Virus record (IMG/VR): IMGVR_UViG_3300009509_000031
Coordinates: 29,822 to 93,821 of that record
DNA from: a virus
Reading direction: 5' to 3' (one strand)
Length of the DNA: 64,000 bases
Positions 55,403-64,000 of the stretch are shown here, piece after piece (the first letter of the stretch is position 1; each line of letters opens with the position of its first letter). The position numbers and the translations under genes were made by a program. Under the pieces are notes generated by a model. The model was not told the DNA's origin. It saw only the letters and a program-made list of their open reading frames with translations, and searched no databases.

Positions 55403-57907
55403 CTAATAAACCTCTCTTCCAAGAGTAACCGCCACAACTTCGTTATCAGAAACTTCCCACAAGTCTAGCCACATTTGAATTGCTGTTGGATCATCCAAAT
55501 TATCTTGATAAGCTTGTGGTCTAAGCAACCCATTAGCGCCGTTAAATGTAATAGTGCTTAGCGTTTTTGTTGCCGGTGCAGACATATCAGATGTGTAATA
55601 CCGGATTGTCTGATGGCCAGTAATAGCAAAGTAAAAGTTAGTATAAAGCGGATTACCGCTTGAAAACTGTGGACCAAAACCGGTATCAACCTTTTCAGTT
55701 GGGTTCGTACCGTCATCAACAACAAGCCAATAGTTTTGGTTACCGTGTACGTTGTTATCAAGTTCAAACTTGATACGGTAGTTACCAGCAACATCATCAA
55801 AACCGATCCAATTTGTGCGATCAGATAGCAATACATTATCAATTGCCATACGTGCCTTAAACACAAGATACAACTTTGATGTATCAAGCCAAAAAATAGA
55901 AGGGCCTTCAAGCTGCACAGATTCCGTTGCAGCCGTGTTAGCAAACCTAGCTGCACCACCATGGGCCATTTGAGCAACACCAACTAATGATCCCTGTTGT
56001 GTTACAGTAGCCGATCCTGTTGCGGTAACCTTGTACTGTTTAGGGCACGTTGTGTTACTAGTCCAACCTGTTGGTGATGATTGGTTATAATGAAAATCAT
56101 CTTTAAAATGATGGGGCGTTGCTCTAATACCATACGGCTCTAGGATTCCAACAATTTGCCCGGTTGGATCATTAATCTCTTCAAGCAAATCACCGGAACC
56201 TGTAAACCAATCAAGTGCAGTTGTCCCATTTATACCGCTAGCAACTAAACCAAGTCCAACAGCACCGCTAGCTTGTACCTGCATATCTCGTGTAGGGGCA
56301 ATAATCAGCTGTTGAAATGTTTTAAGCGCACCCTCTTTATTAATCCATGTTGCCACTTTTGGTGCAGCTTCATAAGACTCATAAAATTTGATGTGATCAG
56401 CTGCATCACCATAAAAGATTGCTGCAGCGTAACTATCATCACCACCATTACCAGATGGTGGGCCTAGTGACTCATTAGGACCATGAAAAGCCGTTCCACC
56501 AGCACCATGAATTATCGCATTAGATGCACTTCCCCAAAATTTTGGATTAGTGATCTGTTGGACTCTTAGAATAGTTACGTTGCCAGTATCCCCGGCACCA
56601 AAAGCAGGAGTTCCGCCATCAAGCTCTCTTAGCTGTAACGTTGTTGCGGCTACTACTAGAATCGTATACAACCCATTAGGCACTGTTGAAAACCCTTGCA
56701 ACCAAGCAAGGTCCATTCTGATATTAACGTTAGATGCAGCCCAATCAACGGATCCAGTTCTTGTTACAATATCCGGTGATGTTGTTGAACACGGGTTATC
56801 GATAATTAGATTACCTGTACTATGGGTTAATGGTACAACATGCAATTGCCCTGCTTCGGAACCATCCCGTTCATCAGATATCGTTAGAACACCAACACCA
56901 CCGTTTTCTGTTCCGCCTTTTCGATCAACCCGGAGTGTTGTAAACATATCATCTCCGGATCCGGTTCTGCTTTTCAGTTCAACCGCGCCACTATCAACAT
57001 TAACGATCCGCCCACTACCGCTGCCCGTTGCCCCGTCATATGCTCGATCAAGCGTATTGATAAACACAGGTACTTGACCGCTTGTATCAAACACAGTTGG
57101 CGTTGCACTTGGACCGTTACCGGTAATCTCACCAATAAACGCATAATCTGAATCAGTGCTTAGATCCTTATTTGCCTTATTACGCCAAGTAACACCTTCA
57201 ACAAACACCCTATATTCAGTTGCGATCTGCGATGGTGGCCCACCACTTGTATCTTGGCCTAGTGGCCCTAACGCACCACTATAAGGAATATCCACATAGT
57301 TATTAGGGGAAGCATACGCGATCGTACCTTCATAGTAAGCAGCTGTTGCAGCCGGACCTTCAATGGGAGAAACAGGATCAACCAACCAAACACGGCAAGT
57401 TCTACCACTATGATCTTCGTTCGCACCTGTTACAGAATTTACCCGAACCCTGATATATGTTGTCTGATCATCAACATCATCGGGATAATCAACTTCCCCA
57501 TACGTTTGTTTCAAACTAGGATATTCTGGATCACCAGTTCTAGGGTTCAGCTCAATCCCATCAGGAACTTCAGCATACTTGATCCCAACACTGTACGTTG
57601 TTCCTGTATTGTTCTCAAATGGGATCGCTGAAGTGATACCGGCACCATTCAACAAACTCATATCAATGATCTGCCCACCACCTACCACTACCCGCCATGC
57701 TTGTGATATATCAAGTTCAAAAGTGTCATTAGCAACAGAGTTAATCAAAATAGGATCCGAATCCAATACGCCACTGATCCCAATAAAGATACCGGCTGTT
57801 ACTTCTTCAATCGTCCTAAGCAAGAAATCAAGAAAGTTATCCTTAATGCCCGTCAAGCTTAGAAGTCTCTTAGGGTAGATATTGATTTTACGATCTGCGG
57901 TAGGCAT
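55403..57907 (-). CDS. large tail/fibre protein
   Basis: An 834-residue protein. The N-terminal 130 residues (MPTADRKINIYPKRLLSLTG) are followed by beta-rich text with many Gly/Thr/Asp residues (for example GSGSGRIVNVDSGAVELKSR), typical of tail fibre or tail-tip proteins. The last 200 residues look like a carbohydrate-binding or lectin-like domain (DNVLLSDRTNWIGFDDVAGN). It is the last gene in the tail operon read before the holin, so it probably contacts the host surface. Confidence 0.65.
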   Translation of the reverse strand: MPTADRKINIYPKRLLSLTGIKDNFLDFLLRTIEEVTAGIFIGISGVLDSDPILINSVANDTFELDISQAWRVVVGGGQIIDMSLLNGAGITSAIPFENNTGTTYSVGIKYAEVPDGIELNPRTGDPEYPSLKQTYGEVDYPDDVDDQTTYIRVRVNSVTGANEDHSGRTCRVWLVDPVSPIEGPAATAAYYEGTIAYASPNNYVDIPYSGALGPLGQDTSGGPPSQIATEYRVFVEGVTWRNKANKDLSTDSDYAFIGEITGNGPSATPTVFDTSGQVPVFINTLDRAYDGATGSGSGRIVNVDSGAVELKSRTGSGDDMFTTLRVDRKGGTENGGVGVLTISDERDGSEAGQLHVVPLTHSTGNLIIDNPCSTTSPDIVTRTGSVDWAASNVNIRMDLAWLQGFSTVPNGLYTILVVAATTLQLRELDGGTPAFGAGDTGNVTILRVQQITNPKFWGSASNAIIHGAGGTAFHGPNESLGPPSGNGGDDSYAAAIFYGDAADHIKFYESYEAAPKVATWINKEGALKTFQQLIIAPTRDMQVQASGAVGLGLVASGINGTTALDWFTGSGDLLEEINDPTGQIVGILEPYGIRATPHHFKDDFHYNQSSPTGWTSNTTCPKQYKVTATGSATVTQQGSLVGVAQMAHGGAARFANTAATESVQLEGPSIFWLDTSKLYLVFKARMAIDNVLLSDRTNWIGFDDVAGNYRIKFELDNNVHGNQNYWLVVDDGTNPTEKVDTGFGPQFSSGNPLYTNFYFAITGHQTIRYYTSDMSAPATKTLSTITFNGANGLLRPQAYQDNLDDPTAIQMWLDLWEVSDNEVVAVTLGREVY

Positions 57908-58116
57908 TACTTATCCCTCCAGATAACTTCCGTTTTACCACCATGGCTGTGAATCGTTTCCATATCTGTAAACGATCCATATACAACAATAGACGGATGA
58001 GCACTAAGCCACCTTAAAACAGTTGTACCATCCGTGAACACAATACCCTCTGCAATGACACCAACACCACTTGTACCTGTTTCATCTTCAATACGGTTTA
58101 GGTTAAAGCGTTTCAT
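57907..58116 (-). CDS. small tail-operon protein
   Basis: A 69-residue protein with GIVFTDGTTVLRWLSAHPSI, then ETIHSHGGKTEVIW. Small proteins with this 'DGT..LRW...HGG' pattern are frequent next to phage tail genes. Stop and start are shared with neighbours (TAATG and ATGA). Function unknown. Confidence 0.65.
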   Translation of the reverse strand: MKRFNLNRIEDETGTSGVGVIAEGIVFTDGTTVLRWLSAHPSIVVYGSFTDMETIHSHGGKTEVIWRDK

Positions 58117-59645
58117 GGGTTCGGCCCAATTCTTTCAATCTCTGTAGGCAATACGTTAACTTCAACAAGTTGAAGATCGCTATCACCTGTTAATGCGTAT
58201 ACACCAACTCTACCGGCAGAAAACGAACCTGCAGAATCTAGCTCATCAAGTTCTGTTTCCCCATTTACCTTAACGCGGATCCGTGTACCGCTACCCTCTG
58301 TAAGTGCATCAACACGGATCACGTCTTGTACACCTTGTTTTAGATAAGACAAACTAACGGTACTGCCGATCTGTGTTGGCGTTCCTGTTACAACTTTCCA
58401 CAGTTCAATTTCTTTTGCATCGTAATCAACCAATACATAATAGTGGTTATTAGCATCAGTTCCCATAAAAGTTAGATGCAACGCACTATCCGCATCAAGC
58501 GGTGTTATCTTCCAGGCAGTAACCTGATCAGCCCAATATATTTGATTTTGGTTGTTACTCTGAATCCTGGCACCCTCTAACAAATTACATGGGCCACCAG
58601 GTTTAGGAACACTAACAAGCGATGCAGTATTTACATCCCACTGATCTAGATCACCAGGTGTTTCAAATCGATCCAAAAAATTGATGTACACAATATCGAT
58701 CCGTTCACCTAGTGGCCGTACAGTGTCGCCGCCCATTAAAAACGAAAGTAGCGATCGATTAAGCACACCTGTTAAACTAATTACGGTTGCCGATCCACTA
58801 CCAGTATCAATCACAGTTTCATTTGGGATAAATCTTCCGTATATTGATCGCAACGTTAACGATCCTGCAGCAACAGAAGTAATCACACCATAGGCACCTG
58901 AAACGGATCCGATTGCTGTTTGCCCTACAGTAAACGAGCTTGTTTCGTTTTTAATAAGCAGGGTACCAACACCTTCATCAACTAATCTTACTTCGGTCAA
59001 GTATTCTTCCATATGACCAAACAAAATATATTCAACGTACCCCGTATGCGGTGCAAGACGCGTTGTTACGTACCCAATTTTTGTTTCAGGAACAACACGA
59101 TCAATTTCAAACAACTTTTCATTTGGTGGCCTAGTTGGATCACTAGTGATCAACAACCAACGAAAATCGTGGGCATTAGCAAAGTCAATCGGCAGATCCG
59201 TTAAACGAAACGAAAACTGATCAATCTCTGTAACCCTTCCAAGCGTTCCAGAGTACTTCTCACTAATAAACCCAATCGCATACGGATCAAGATCTTCAAG
59301 CTCTTCTGTTATACACGTTTGATCTTCCTGCATACGAAAATCAAACCAATTTGCAATCCGGAATCTATTACCGGTTACCATCCGAATTGCGTTATCAATT
59401 GACCCTAGCTCTGTTGGTTTTTCATTCCAATATGGAACAGCAAGCGACAAAATACGCCGAAGTTCTTCTGTTGTTGCATCAAATGACAGATCAGCTGTAA
59501 ACCCTAACAACGGTTTTTGGTACGGCAACCATCTAGCATCAATATTATCAATGTCCATAAGCGTTGGAAGCTCAGAACACCGATCATAGATCAAGTCTTC
59601 CCAAGCATAATCAATTTGCCTGGTGAGTATTTCTAGCTTTCCCAT
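58113..59645 (-). CDS. baseplate/tail protein, P2 gpI-like
   Basis: A 510-residue protein. Residues about 25-115 match the P2 gpI-type tail protein pattern: DARWLPYQKPLLGFTADLSF, ILSLAVPYWNEKPTELGSID, IRMVTGNRFRIANWFDFRM. The C-terminal 180 residues form a LamG-like beta sandwich (FETPGDLDQWDVNTASLV, LHLTFMGTDANNHYYVLVDY). gpI belongs to the baseplate, while the added domain probably binds glycans. This suggests a contractile or baseplate-bearing tail. Confidence 0.75.
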   Translation of the reverse strand: MGKLEILTRQIDYAWEDLIYDRCSELPTLMDIDNIDARWLPYQKPLLGFTADLSFDATTEELRRILSLAVPYWNEKPTELGSIDNAIRMVTGNRFRIANWFDFRMQEDQTCITEELEDLDPYAIGFISEKYSGTLGRVTEIDQFSFRLTDLPIDFANAHDFRWLLITSDPTRPPNEKLFEIDRVVPETKIGYVTTRLAPHTGYVEYILFGHMEEYLTEVRLVDEGVGTLLIKNETSSFTVGQTAIGSVSGAYGVITSVAAGSLTLRSIYGRFIPNETVIDTGSGSATVISLTGVLNRSLLSFLMGGDTVRPLGERIDIVYINFLDRFETPGDLDQWDVNTASLVSVPKPGGPCNLLEGARIQSNNQNQIYWADQVTAWKITPLDADSALHLTFMGTDANNHYYVLVDYDAKEIELWKVVTGTPTQIGSTVSLSYLKQGVQDVIRVDALTEGSGTRIRVKVNGETELDELDSAGSFSAGRVGVYALTGDSDLQLVEVNVLPTEIERIGPNP

Positions 59646-60751
59646 TAGCTCTCTTCATCCTTTTTTCTAATGCTAGCCAGAATCATAGGATAGATCTTAA
59701 ACCCAATATTAGGACTTGATCCAAACGTCCAAACAGCTCTAGCAGACGAAGCACTTATGTTTTCAACGTATGCACTAACAGAAACTTCGTCCCTATAATA
59801 CACGGATCGTGTTAACGGTGTTAGCTCAAACCTATAACCTATTTCGGCACCAGTTAACGCTGATACAGCAACAGCCCAAACTGAAGTAACAGCAGAACTG
59901 TTCTGATACACAATTGATCCGTCTATCCATATAATCGTTGCGGCTAAATTAATGCCACTTAGATCAATAGCCTTGAAAATAATAGGCGAATTTTTCGGAA
60001 TCCCGCTATCATCATCAACAGGATAAATCGGGATAATTTGTGGCGGGGAACTTCCTGTTTCAAATGAATACTCTGTACAGCTAATAAACGTATTTGTGTA
60101 ATCAAACACGGTTACTTCAACTGTAATCAGCGTATCTGCTGGAAGAAGTGCCGGCGGAATTAGCGTGTAATCAAAACCGTAAGCTGCATTTGCAGGTTTA
60201 CTAACAACCCATCCGTTTTGTGCAGAGCCATTTTTATACACAACAACAAAACCGCTACCTGAATCAACCCGTATTACACTGTAGCTATCACGCAACCCTG
60301 TAGTGTCTGCAATACCACTATCATTTGCGATATTCGCTCTAATTTCTGTAAGAGGTTCTCTGTCACAAGCCGGGATAAGGATTGTTGTAGCTTGATCAAC
60401 ACCCGTTTCACTCGGTTGCGGATCAAGCCTAGCAGAATCAAGATAAGGATCCGTATTAACCGGCACTGCAAGTAACGGACTTAAAATGTCCGATTGTGTA
60501 ACTAAAGCATCATCGCGCCAAGAATCATCAATACTAGTCCTGTCTAGTAAATCGTATTCAACGTGATCAACGATATCAGTATATAAAAGCTCTTCACGCC
60601 AAGAATCGTCAATACTGGTTCGATCCATTACCTCAATGCCATCACACGGATTAAAACCAGCATCATACACATTGTTATGCCAGTCATCATCAAGACTGGT
60701 TCGATCAATAGCTTCAGTAGAAACAAACGGCGCTTTTGGTGTCCAAGTCAT
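59645..60751 (-). CDS. tail protein with DRTSIDDSW repeats
   Basis: A 368-residue protein. The N-terminal 90 residues contain three copies of a motif: DRTSLDDDWHNN, DRTSIDDSWREE, DRTSIDDSWRDD. The remainder is beta-sandwich-like, with Ig/fibronectin-type segments (PPQIIPIYPVDDDSGIPKNS). It is coupled to the gpI-like gene by TAATG. Likely a baseplate or fibre accessory. Confidence 0.65.
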   Translation of the reverse strand: MTWTPKAPFVSTEAIDRTSLDDDWHNNVYDAGFNPCDGIEVMDRTSIDDSWREELLYTDIVDHVEYDLLDRTSIDDSWRDDALVTQSDILSPLLAVPVNTDPYLDSARLDPQPSETGVDQATTILIPACDREPLTEIRANIANDSGIADTTGLRDSYSVIRVDSGSGFVVVYKNGSAQNGWVVSKPANAAYGFDYTLIPPALLPADTLITVEVTVFDYTNTFISCTEYSFETGSSPPQIIPIYPVDDDSGIPKNSPIIFKAIDLSGINLAATIIWIDGSIVYQNSSAVTSVWAVAVSALTGAEIGYRFELTPLTRSVYYRDEVSVSAYVENISASSARAVWTFGSSPNIGFKIYPMILASIRKKDEES

Positions 60752-60760
60752 TTTAGATCA

Positions 60761-62707
60761 CTAAAACTGTGGAGTAACACCGGGCCATTCAAACGCGATA
60801 CCGCTAACCATATGAAAGAAATCTTTTGCCCCGTTAGCACTTTCATCAAATGCCGCCCTAAGTGACAAGTTGCTTCTTACGTAATAATGCCCAACAAGCC
60901 TACCAAGTAGCGCATAAAGGTTACTTGTATTTTCTGGATCAGCATATAACCATGTTCCAGCTATTAGATCTTGTCTGGAAAACACTTGGCTCTTTCTTGC
61001 GTTTTGTTCTCTGCTTACCCATGCAGTTAAAGACTCGCTTGCATTTTTATACGAATAATCCGCCATTCTAGTTTCAACTTGACCACCAGACGTTTCACAC
61101 CATACGTATCCCCTGCCAACAACAGTTGCAAGATCAGTTCTCCTAGACATCTCGGATGAACTACAAACAGACGTACCATTACCCATTAAAGCAATTTTTT
61201 CAGTTGTCACCATACTTGAATCGGCGGGTTCAATGTGGCCAACCATCACCCCGTTATCAAGGATTCCAGTGGTGTTACGAAAAGCAAGTGTTACATACTC
61301 ACCAGCATCATCACCAAAAGCGTAATACGTGCCATCTCCCAAGTAATTTGTTCCGATCCTAACTGGTCCAAGTATTTTACCAGAACCGAAAGACCAATCG
61401 GCGTTTACTGATACCCTGATCTCAAAACTCTTATCTCCGGCATATGGGAAATTACAACCGAGGTATTCGCCATTAACCATAAGAACTTCAATTTCCCATC
61501 CGTTTGTATGCGGTGTTCTACATCGAAAAAGACTATCAGATATAACCGCCATTGTTCCGCCAGCCATACCTGTAAACGAAAATCCAACAGATTCAATTGC
61601 CTTATTTCCGTGTTCACCACCTAATGTATTAGAAACATTTACGGTAGGTGTTGAAGAACTGGCATCTAACAAAACCGCTGAATCAACTTGACCAGCGATC
61701 CAAGCGGCCACTTCAGTTGCATCATCGATATCGGGATCAGCTACGTTATCAAATACGCCGTGTGACTGTGTTAGATTTGGTGCTGTAAGATTTGAAGTAC
61801 CTTCTAAACCTAATTCTGTCCAAGCAGTTGAACCTGAATACGTCAACTGCATTTCATTGCGATCCGCAGATGGCGGATCTTGTGGTCTACCCCATACACC
61901 GTAATTTTGTACACGCCAAGTAAGCCGCTTTCCATACGATGAAGCATATCCCCTACCACCAGATTGATAACAACACGTTTCCCCTGCAGCCGTATTAATT
62001 TGAGACACAATAGACGAAATACTAAGCGGGTTTGATCCTGTAAACGTACAAGACTTACTAACACCACCAACAGAAAAATTTAACGTTTTACCGACTAATG
62101 TATTATTTGGATCAACATCAGCAGTTGCTGTAACACCACCACGCCATTGATTAGGGGTATATCCGCCGGGTGATATGGTAGAAAAAATTAAAACCTTTGC
62201 GTCATCGATATGGCTACCGCCATCTACTCTAATCCAATCACCATCGGTGATTGATGTAGCCGCCTTACCTGTAATCGTTCCTGTTGCTGCCGTTGCTGCA
62301 GCATCAATAACCCACCAATCAACACCTGTTGTTTGAACCGGGTACTCTGTAGCGCCGGATCTAAAGTCAACAGTAACCGTCGTTGAGCTGATAAACGCCG
62401 TTATTTTGTATATACCGGCATTAGCACGATTACTATCAGCAATAACGATCCAATCACCTACCATTCCCGAAGTAAACGATCCGGCTACCGTATCACGAAA
62501 ATTCTTATCAGATCCGGAAATATTAAATTCACCGTTTGTACCGGCTACTGTACTTGATAGCGTACCTGCGCCTTCAGTCCCATCAACAAAATTTGTAAAT
62601 CCACAAATCTTTGTTAGAAAAAAAGCAAGGCACTTAAAGTAAAACTCAATACCGGTTCCATATGCTGGAACTGGGTTATTGATCTCTCTTAGCCAACAAG
62701 TAGACAT
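60761..62707 (-). CDS. tail structural protein, paralogue 1
   Basis: A 648-residue protein. N-terminal FYFKCLAFFLTKICGF, then FVDGTEGAGTLS and GSDKNFRDTVAGSF, IVIADSNRANAGIYKI, TGVDWWVID; C-terminal WLYADPENTSNLYALLGRLV and GHYYVRSN. The same segments occur in the next gene at 62707, showing an old duplication with an extra beta-rich insertion here. Probable baseplate or tail-surface protein. Confidence 0.65.
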   Translation of the reverse strand: MSTCWLREINNPVPAYGTGIEFYFKCLAFFLTKICGFTNFVDGTEGAGTLSSTVAGTNGEFNISGSDKNFRDTVAGSFTSGMVGDWIVIADSNRANAGIYKITAFISSTTVTVDFRSGATEYPVQTTGVDWWVIDAAATAATGTITGKAATSITDGDWIRVDGGSHIDDAKVLIFSTISPGGYTPNQWRGGVTATADVDPNNTLVGKTLNFSVGGVSKSCTFTGSNPLSISSIVSQINTAAGETCCYQSGGRGYASSYGKRLTWRVQNYGVWGRPQDPPSADRNEMQLTYSGSTAWTELGLEGTSNLTAPNLTQSHGVFDNVADPDIDDATEVAAWIAGQVDSAVLLDASSSTPTVNVSNTLGGEHGNKAIESVGFSFTGMAGGTMAVISDSLFRCRTPHTNGWEIEVLMVNGEYLGCNFPYAGDKSFEIRVSVNADWSFGSGKILGPVRIGTNYLGDGTYYAFGDDAGEYVTLAFRNTTGILDNGVMVGHIEPADSSMVTTEKIALMGNGTSVCSSSEMSRRTDLATVVGRGYVWCETSGGQVETRMADYSYKNASESLTAWVSREQNARKSQVFSRQDLIAGTWLYADPENTSNLYALLGRLVGHYYVRSNLSLRAAFDESANGAKDFFHMVSGIAFEWPGVTPQF

Positions 62708-63978
62708 TAGTAACCACCGTTTGTGTAACCGTTCCAGTTAATAACGAAACCGTCAGCAACAATCAACGTATCCCGTGTTCCATTAAGATTCAGTGGTGTC
62801 ATGTACCGATAAGGTGGCCCCGAAGCTGATAGTTGCGTTGGATCATTCGGGAATCTAGTCGTTCGATAATGACCTTTTAACCTTCCAAGAAAATGGTACA
62901 GGTTATCATTGTTATGAGGGTCAGCTAAAACATACGTACCATCATATAGCGGCATTTTAGCTATTTCCGGTGTTCCTATCCGTCTATTAAACTCCGGTGT
63001 AGCCTCTGAGTACCACGGTAGATTATCAATAACGTAGCACTGGGCAGATCCAAAATAGGACAATGTTATCATGTAGCCAATCTTTTGTTGCGAGGTATCT
63101 TCGTGCCAGTACCTGCAATATCCAAGATCGTCACTAGCATAACTAGACTGCCACCAACGATAATTGATACCACCTGCAGTATTGCCCCCTGCTAAAACAA
63201 TTTTTTCGTGATCCGTTTTCCCCGCTTCAATAACATTATCCAATCTAGCGATAAGTACACCGCACGGTCTAGCAAGTAAATGTGACGAACCATCTGCTAT
63301 CGTGTGATCGATCAAATGCAACCATTCACCATCATAGTCACCTTCAACTATGATTACACAATCATCACCAAACCCTGTACTTACATCCAAGCCTGGCCCT
63401 TCATCACCAGCACCTGCATCAGTCCCCAAAATCCTACCTGATGTCTCCCACGTACCGTCTACAGACACATTGATTATCAATGAACCAGTGTGCGCGGAAA
63501 GTCCGGTAAGCTCTATAGCCCACTGTGTTGAGTGGCGAGATTTCAGTCTACAGTAGTCTGTAGGATCAGACGGTAGCTGATAGTCCTTACCGACAATCCA
63601 CCAGCTAAGTCCTGTTGATGAAGCCGGGAATTCATCGGGTGCAGTAAAGAAGTCGATCTCAATGCTGGTTGTGCTATTAAACTTCCTTATGTAATATATC
63701 CCTGCATTTGCAGGATTCGTATTATCCTTAACTATTAGATACTTTCCATAATCGCTTTTAGTAAACGGGGCAGACGAATCTGTAAAGTTCCAATCGCTAC
63801 CACTAAAAGCGCCAGTAGATCCGTTTTTCTCAGTAGAAACCCAGCTACCGCCAGTAGCAACATCAGCCTGTACAGTAAAATCCATACATTTTGCTAAAAA
63901 CAACGCCACTATCTTTTTATAACAGTACTGCGTTGTAACGCTTCCCCTATGCAAAAATCTTAACCAACGACTAGCCAT
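62707..63978 (-). CDS. tail structural protein, paralogue 2
   Basis: A 423-residue protein sharing with its neighbour FSGSDWNFTDSSAPFT, LIVKDNTNPANAGIYYIRKF, TGLSWWIVG, EKIVLAGGN and LADPHNNDNLYHFLGRLKGH. Shorter than paralogue 1, lacking about 200 central residues. Stop and start overlap (TAATG) with paralogue 1. Confidence 0.65.
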   Translation of the reverse strand: MASRWLRFLHRGSVTTQYCYKKIVALFLAKCMDFTVQADVATGGSWVSTEKNGSTGAFSGSDWNFTDSSAPFTKSDYGKYLIVKDNTNPANAGIYYIRKFNSTTSIEIDFFTAPDEFPASSTGLSWWIVGKDYQLPSDPTDYCRLKSRHSTQWAIELTGLSAHTGSLIINVSVDGTWETSGRILGTDAGAGDEGPGLDVSTGFGDDCVIIVEGDYDGEWLHLIDHTIADGSSHLLARPCGVLIARLDNVIEAGKTDHEKIVLAGGNTAGGINYRWWQSSYASDDLGYCRYWHEDTSQQKIGYMITLSYFGSAQCYVIDNLPWYSEATPEFNRRIGTPEIAKMPLYDGTYVLADPHNNDNLYHFLGRLKGHYRTTRFPNDPTQLSASGPPYRYMTPLNLNGTRDTLIVADGFVINWNGYTNGGY

Positions 63979-63981
63979 TTG

Positions 63982-64000
63982 TCATACACCGTAAGGAGTT
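63982..64000 (-). CDS. C-terminal end of an upstream gene
   Basis: The last five codons (TPYGV) and TGA of a frame running in from the right edge, immediately before the paralogue 2 start. Too short to identify. Confidence 0.35.

Noticed and set aside
56550-57077. Plus-strand frame of 175 codons opposite the tail gene
   Set aside because: Lies inside the 834-residue tail gene on the other strand and has no motif or ribosome site.

Overview
This window is a contiguous piece of a tailed double-stranded DNA bacteriophage genome (Caudoviricetes type). It carries a large terminase subunit, an HK97/PBSX-type portal, an XkdF-like prohead protease, a MuF-like head protein, baseplate and tail proteins, holin, spanin-like and endolysin genes, and a full replication and recombination set. 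Almost every gene lies on the minus strand and is read right to left in tightly packed, often ATGA- or TAATG-coupled operons. The single convincing plus-strand gene encodes a tandem ribbon-helix-helix protein at about 9.8 kb. The standard bacterial code (TAA, TAG and TGA all used as stops) and Shine-Dalgarno starts fit a bacterial host. Signal-peptide and transmembrane coiled-coil proteins beside the holin suggest a Gram-negative host, but this is inference. Both window ends cut through genes.

Layout: 0-9.7 kb is the head and packaging module (major capsid N-terminus, scaffold-like protein, XkdF protease, MuF-like protein, portal, two small virion-type proteins, TerL, a coupled small gene and a membrane metallopeptidase-like gene). 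9.8-17.7 kb holds the plus-strand repressor-like gene and many small proteins, several with zinc-ribbon or ribbon-helix-helix features. 17.7-18.2 kb is non-coding with an iteron-like repeat array. 18.2-26.6 kb starts with a candidate TerS and continues with small hypothetical genes. 26.5-28.8 kb carries an RlpA-like protein, an S-adenosylmethionine decarboxylase-like protein, an amidase endolysin and a KhpA-like KH protein. 28.8-41.7 kb is the DNA metabolism block: RuvC-like resolvase, ParB-methyltransferase fusion, SbcC/SbcD, RecA, 5'-3' exonuclease, single-stranded DNA-binding protein, UvsY-like mediator and a uracil-DNA-glycosylase/DNA polymerase I fusion. 42.0-48.5 kb is an accessory cassette built around a MoxR AAA+ ATPase, a vWA protein and a third conserved partner. 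49.2-53.4 kb is primase-helicase and a UvsW-like helicase. 53.5-55.4 kb is the holin/spanin cluster, and 55.4-64 kb is tail and baseplate.

The most unusual part is the 42.0-48.5 kb cassette. Six of its genes share one ribosome-binding-site box (GAAAGGCG). Four gene junctions carry hairpins that keep two short conserved boxes while the stems change in a compensatory way. A further hairpin presents a loop that is antisense to the shared ribosome-binding site. Together these suggest a MoxR/vWA system with its own RNA-level control. Other highlights are a decarboxylase-like protein with all three catalytic residues at the expected spacing, a phage KhpA-like RNA-binding protein, a 5'-3' exonuclease ORF with a 160-codon stretch open in two frames, and a two-box element present as inverted copies 29 kb apart.

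Calls come from reading motifs, gene order and spacing. No database search was run. Functions of most small proteins remain unknown, and starts were chosen from Shine-Dalgarno sequences and stop/start coupling where visible.
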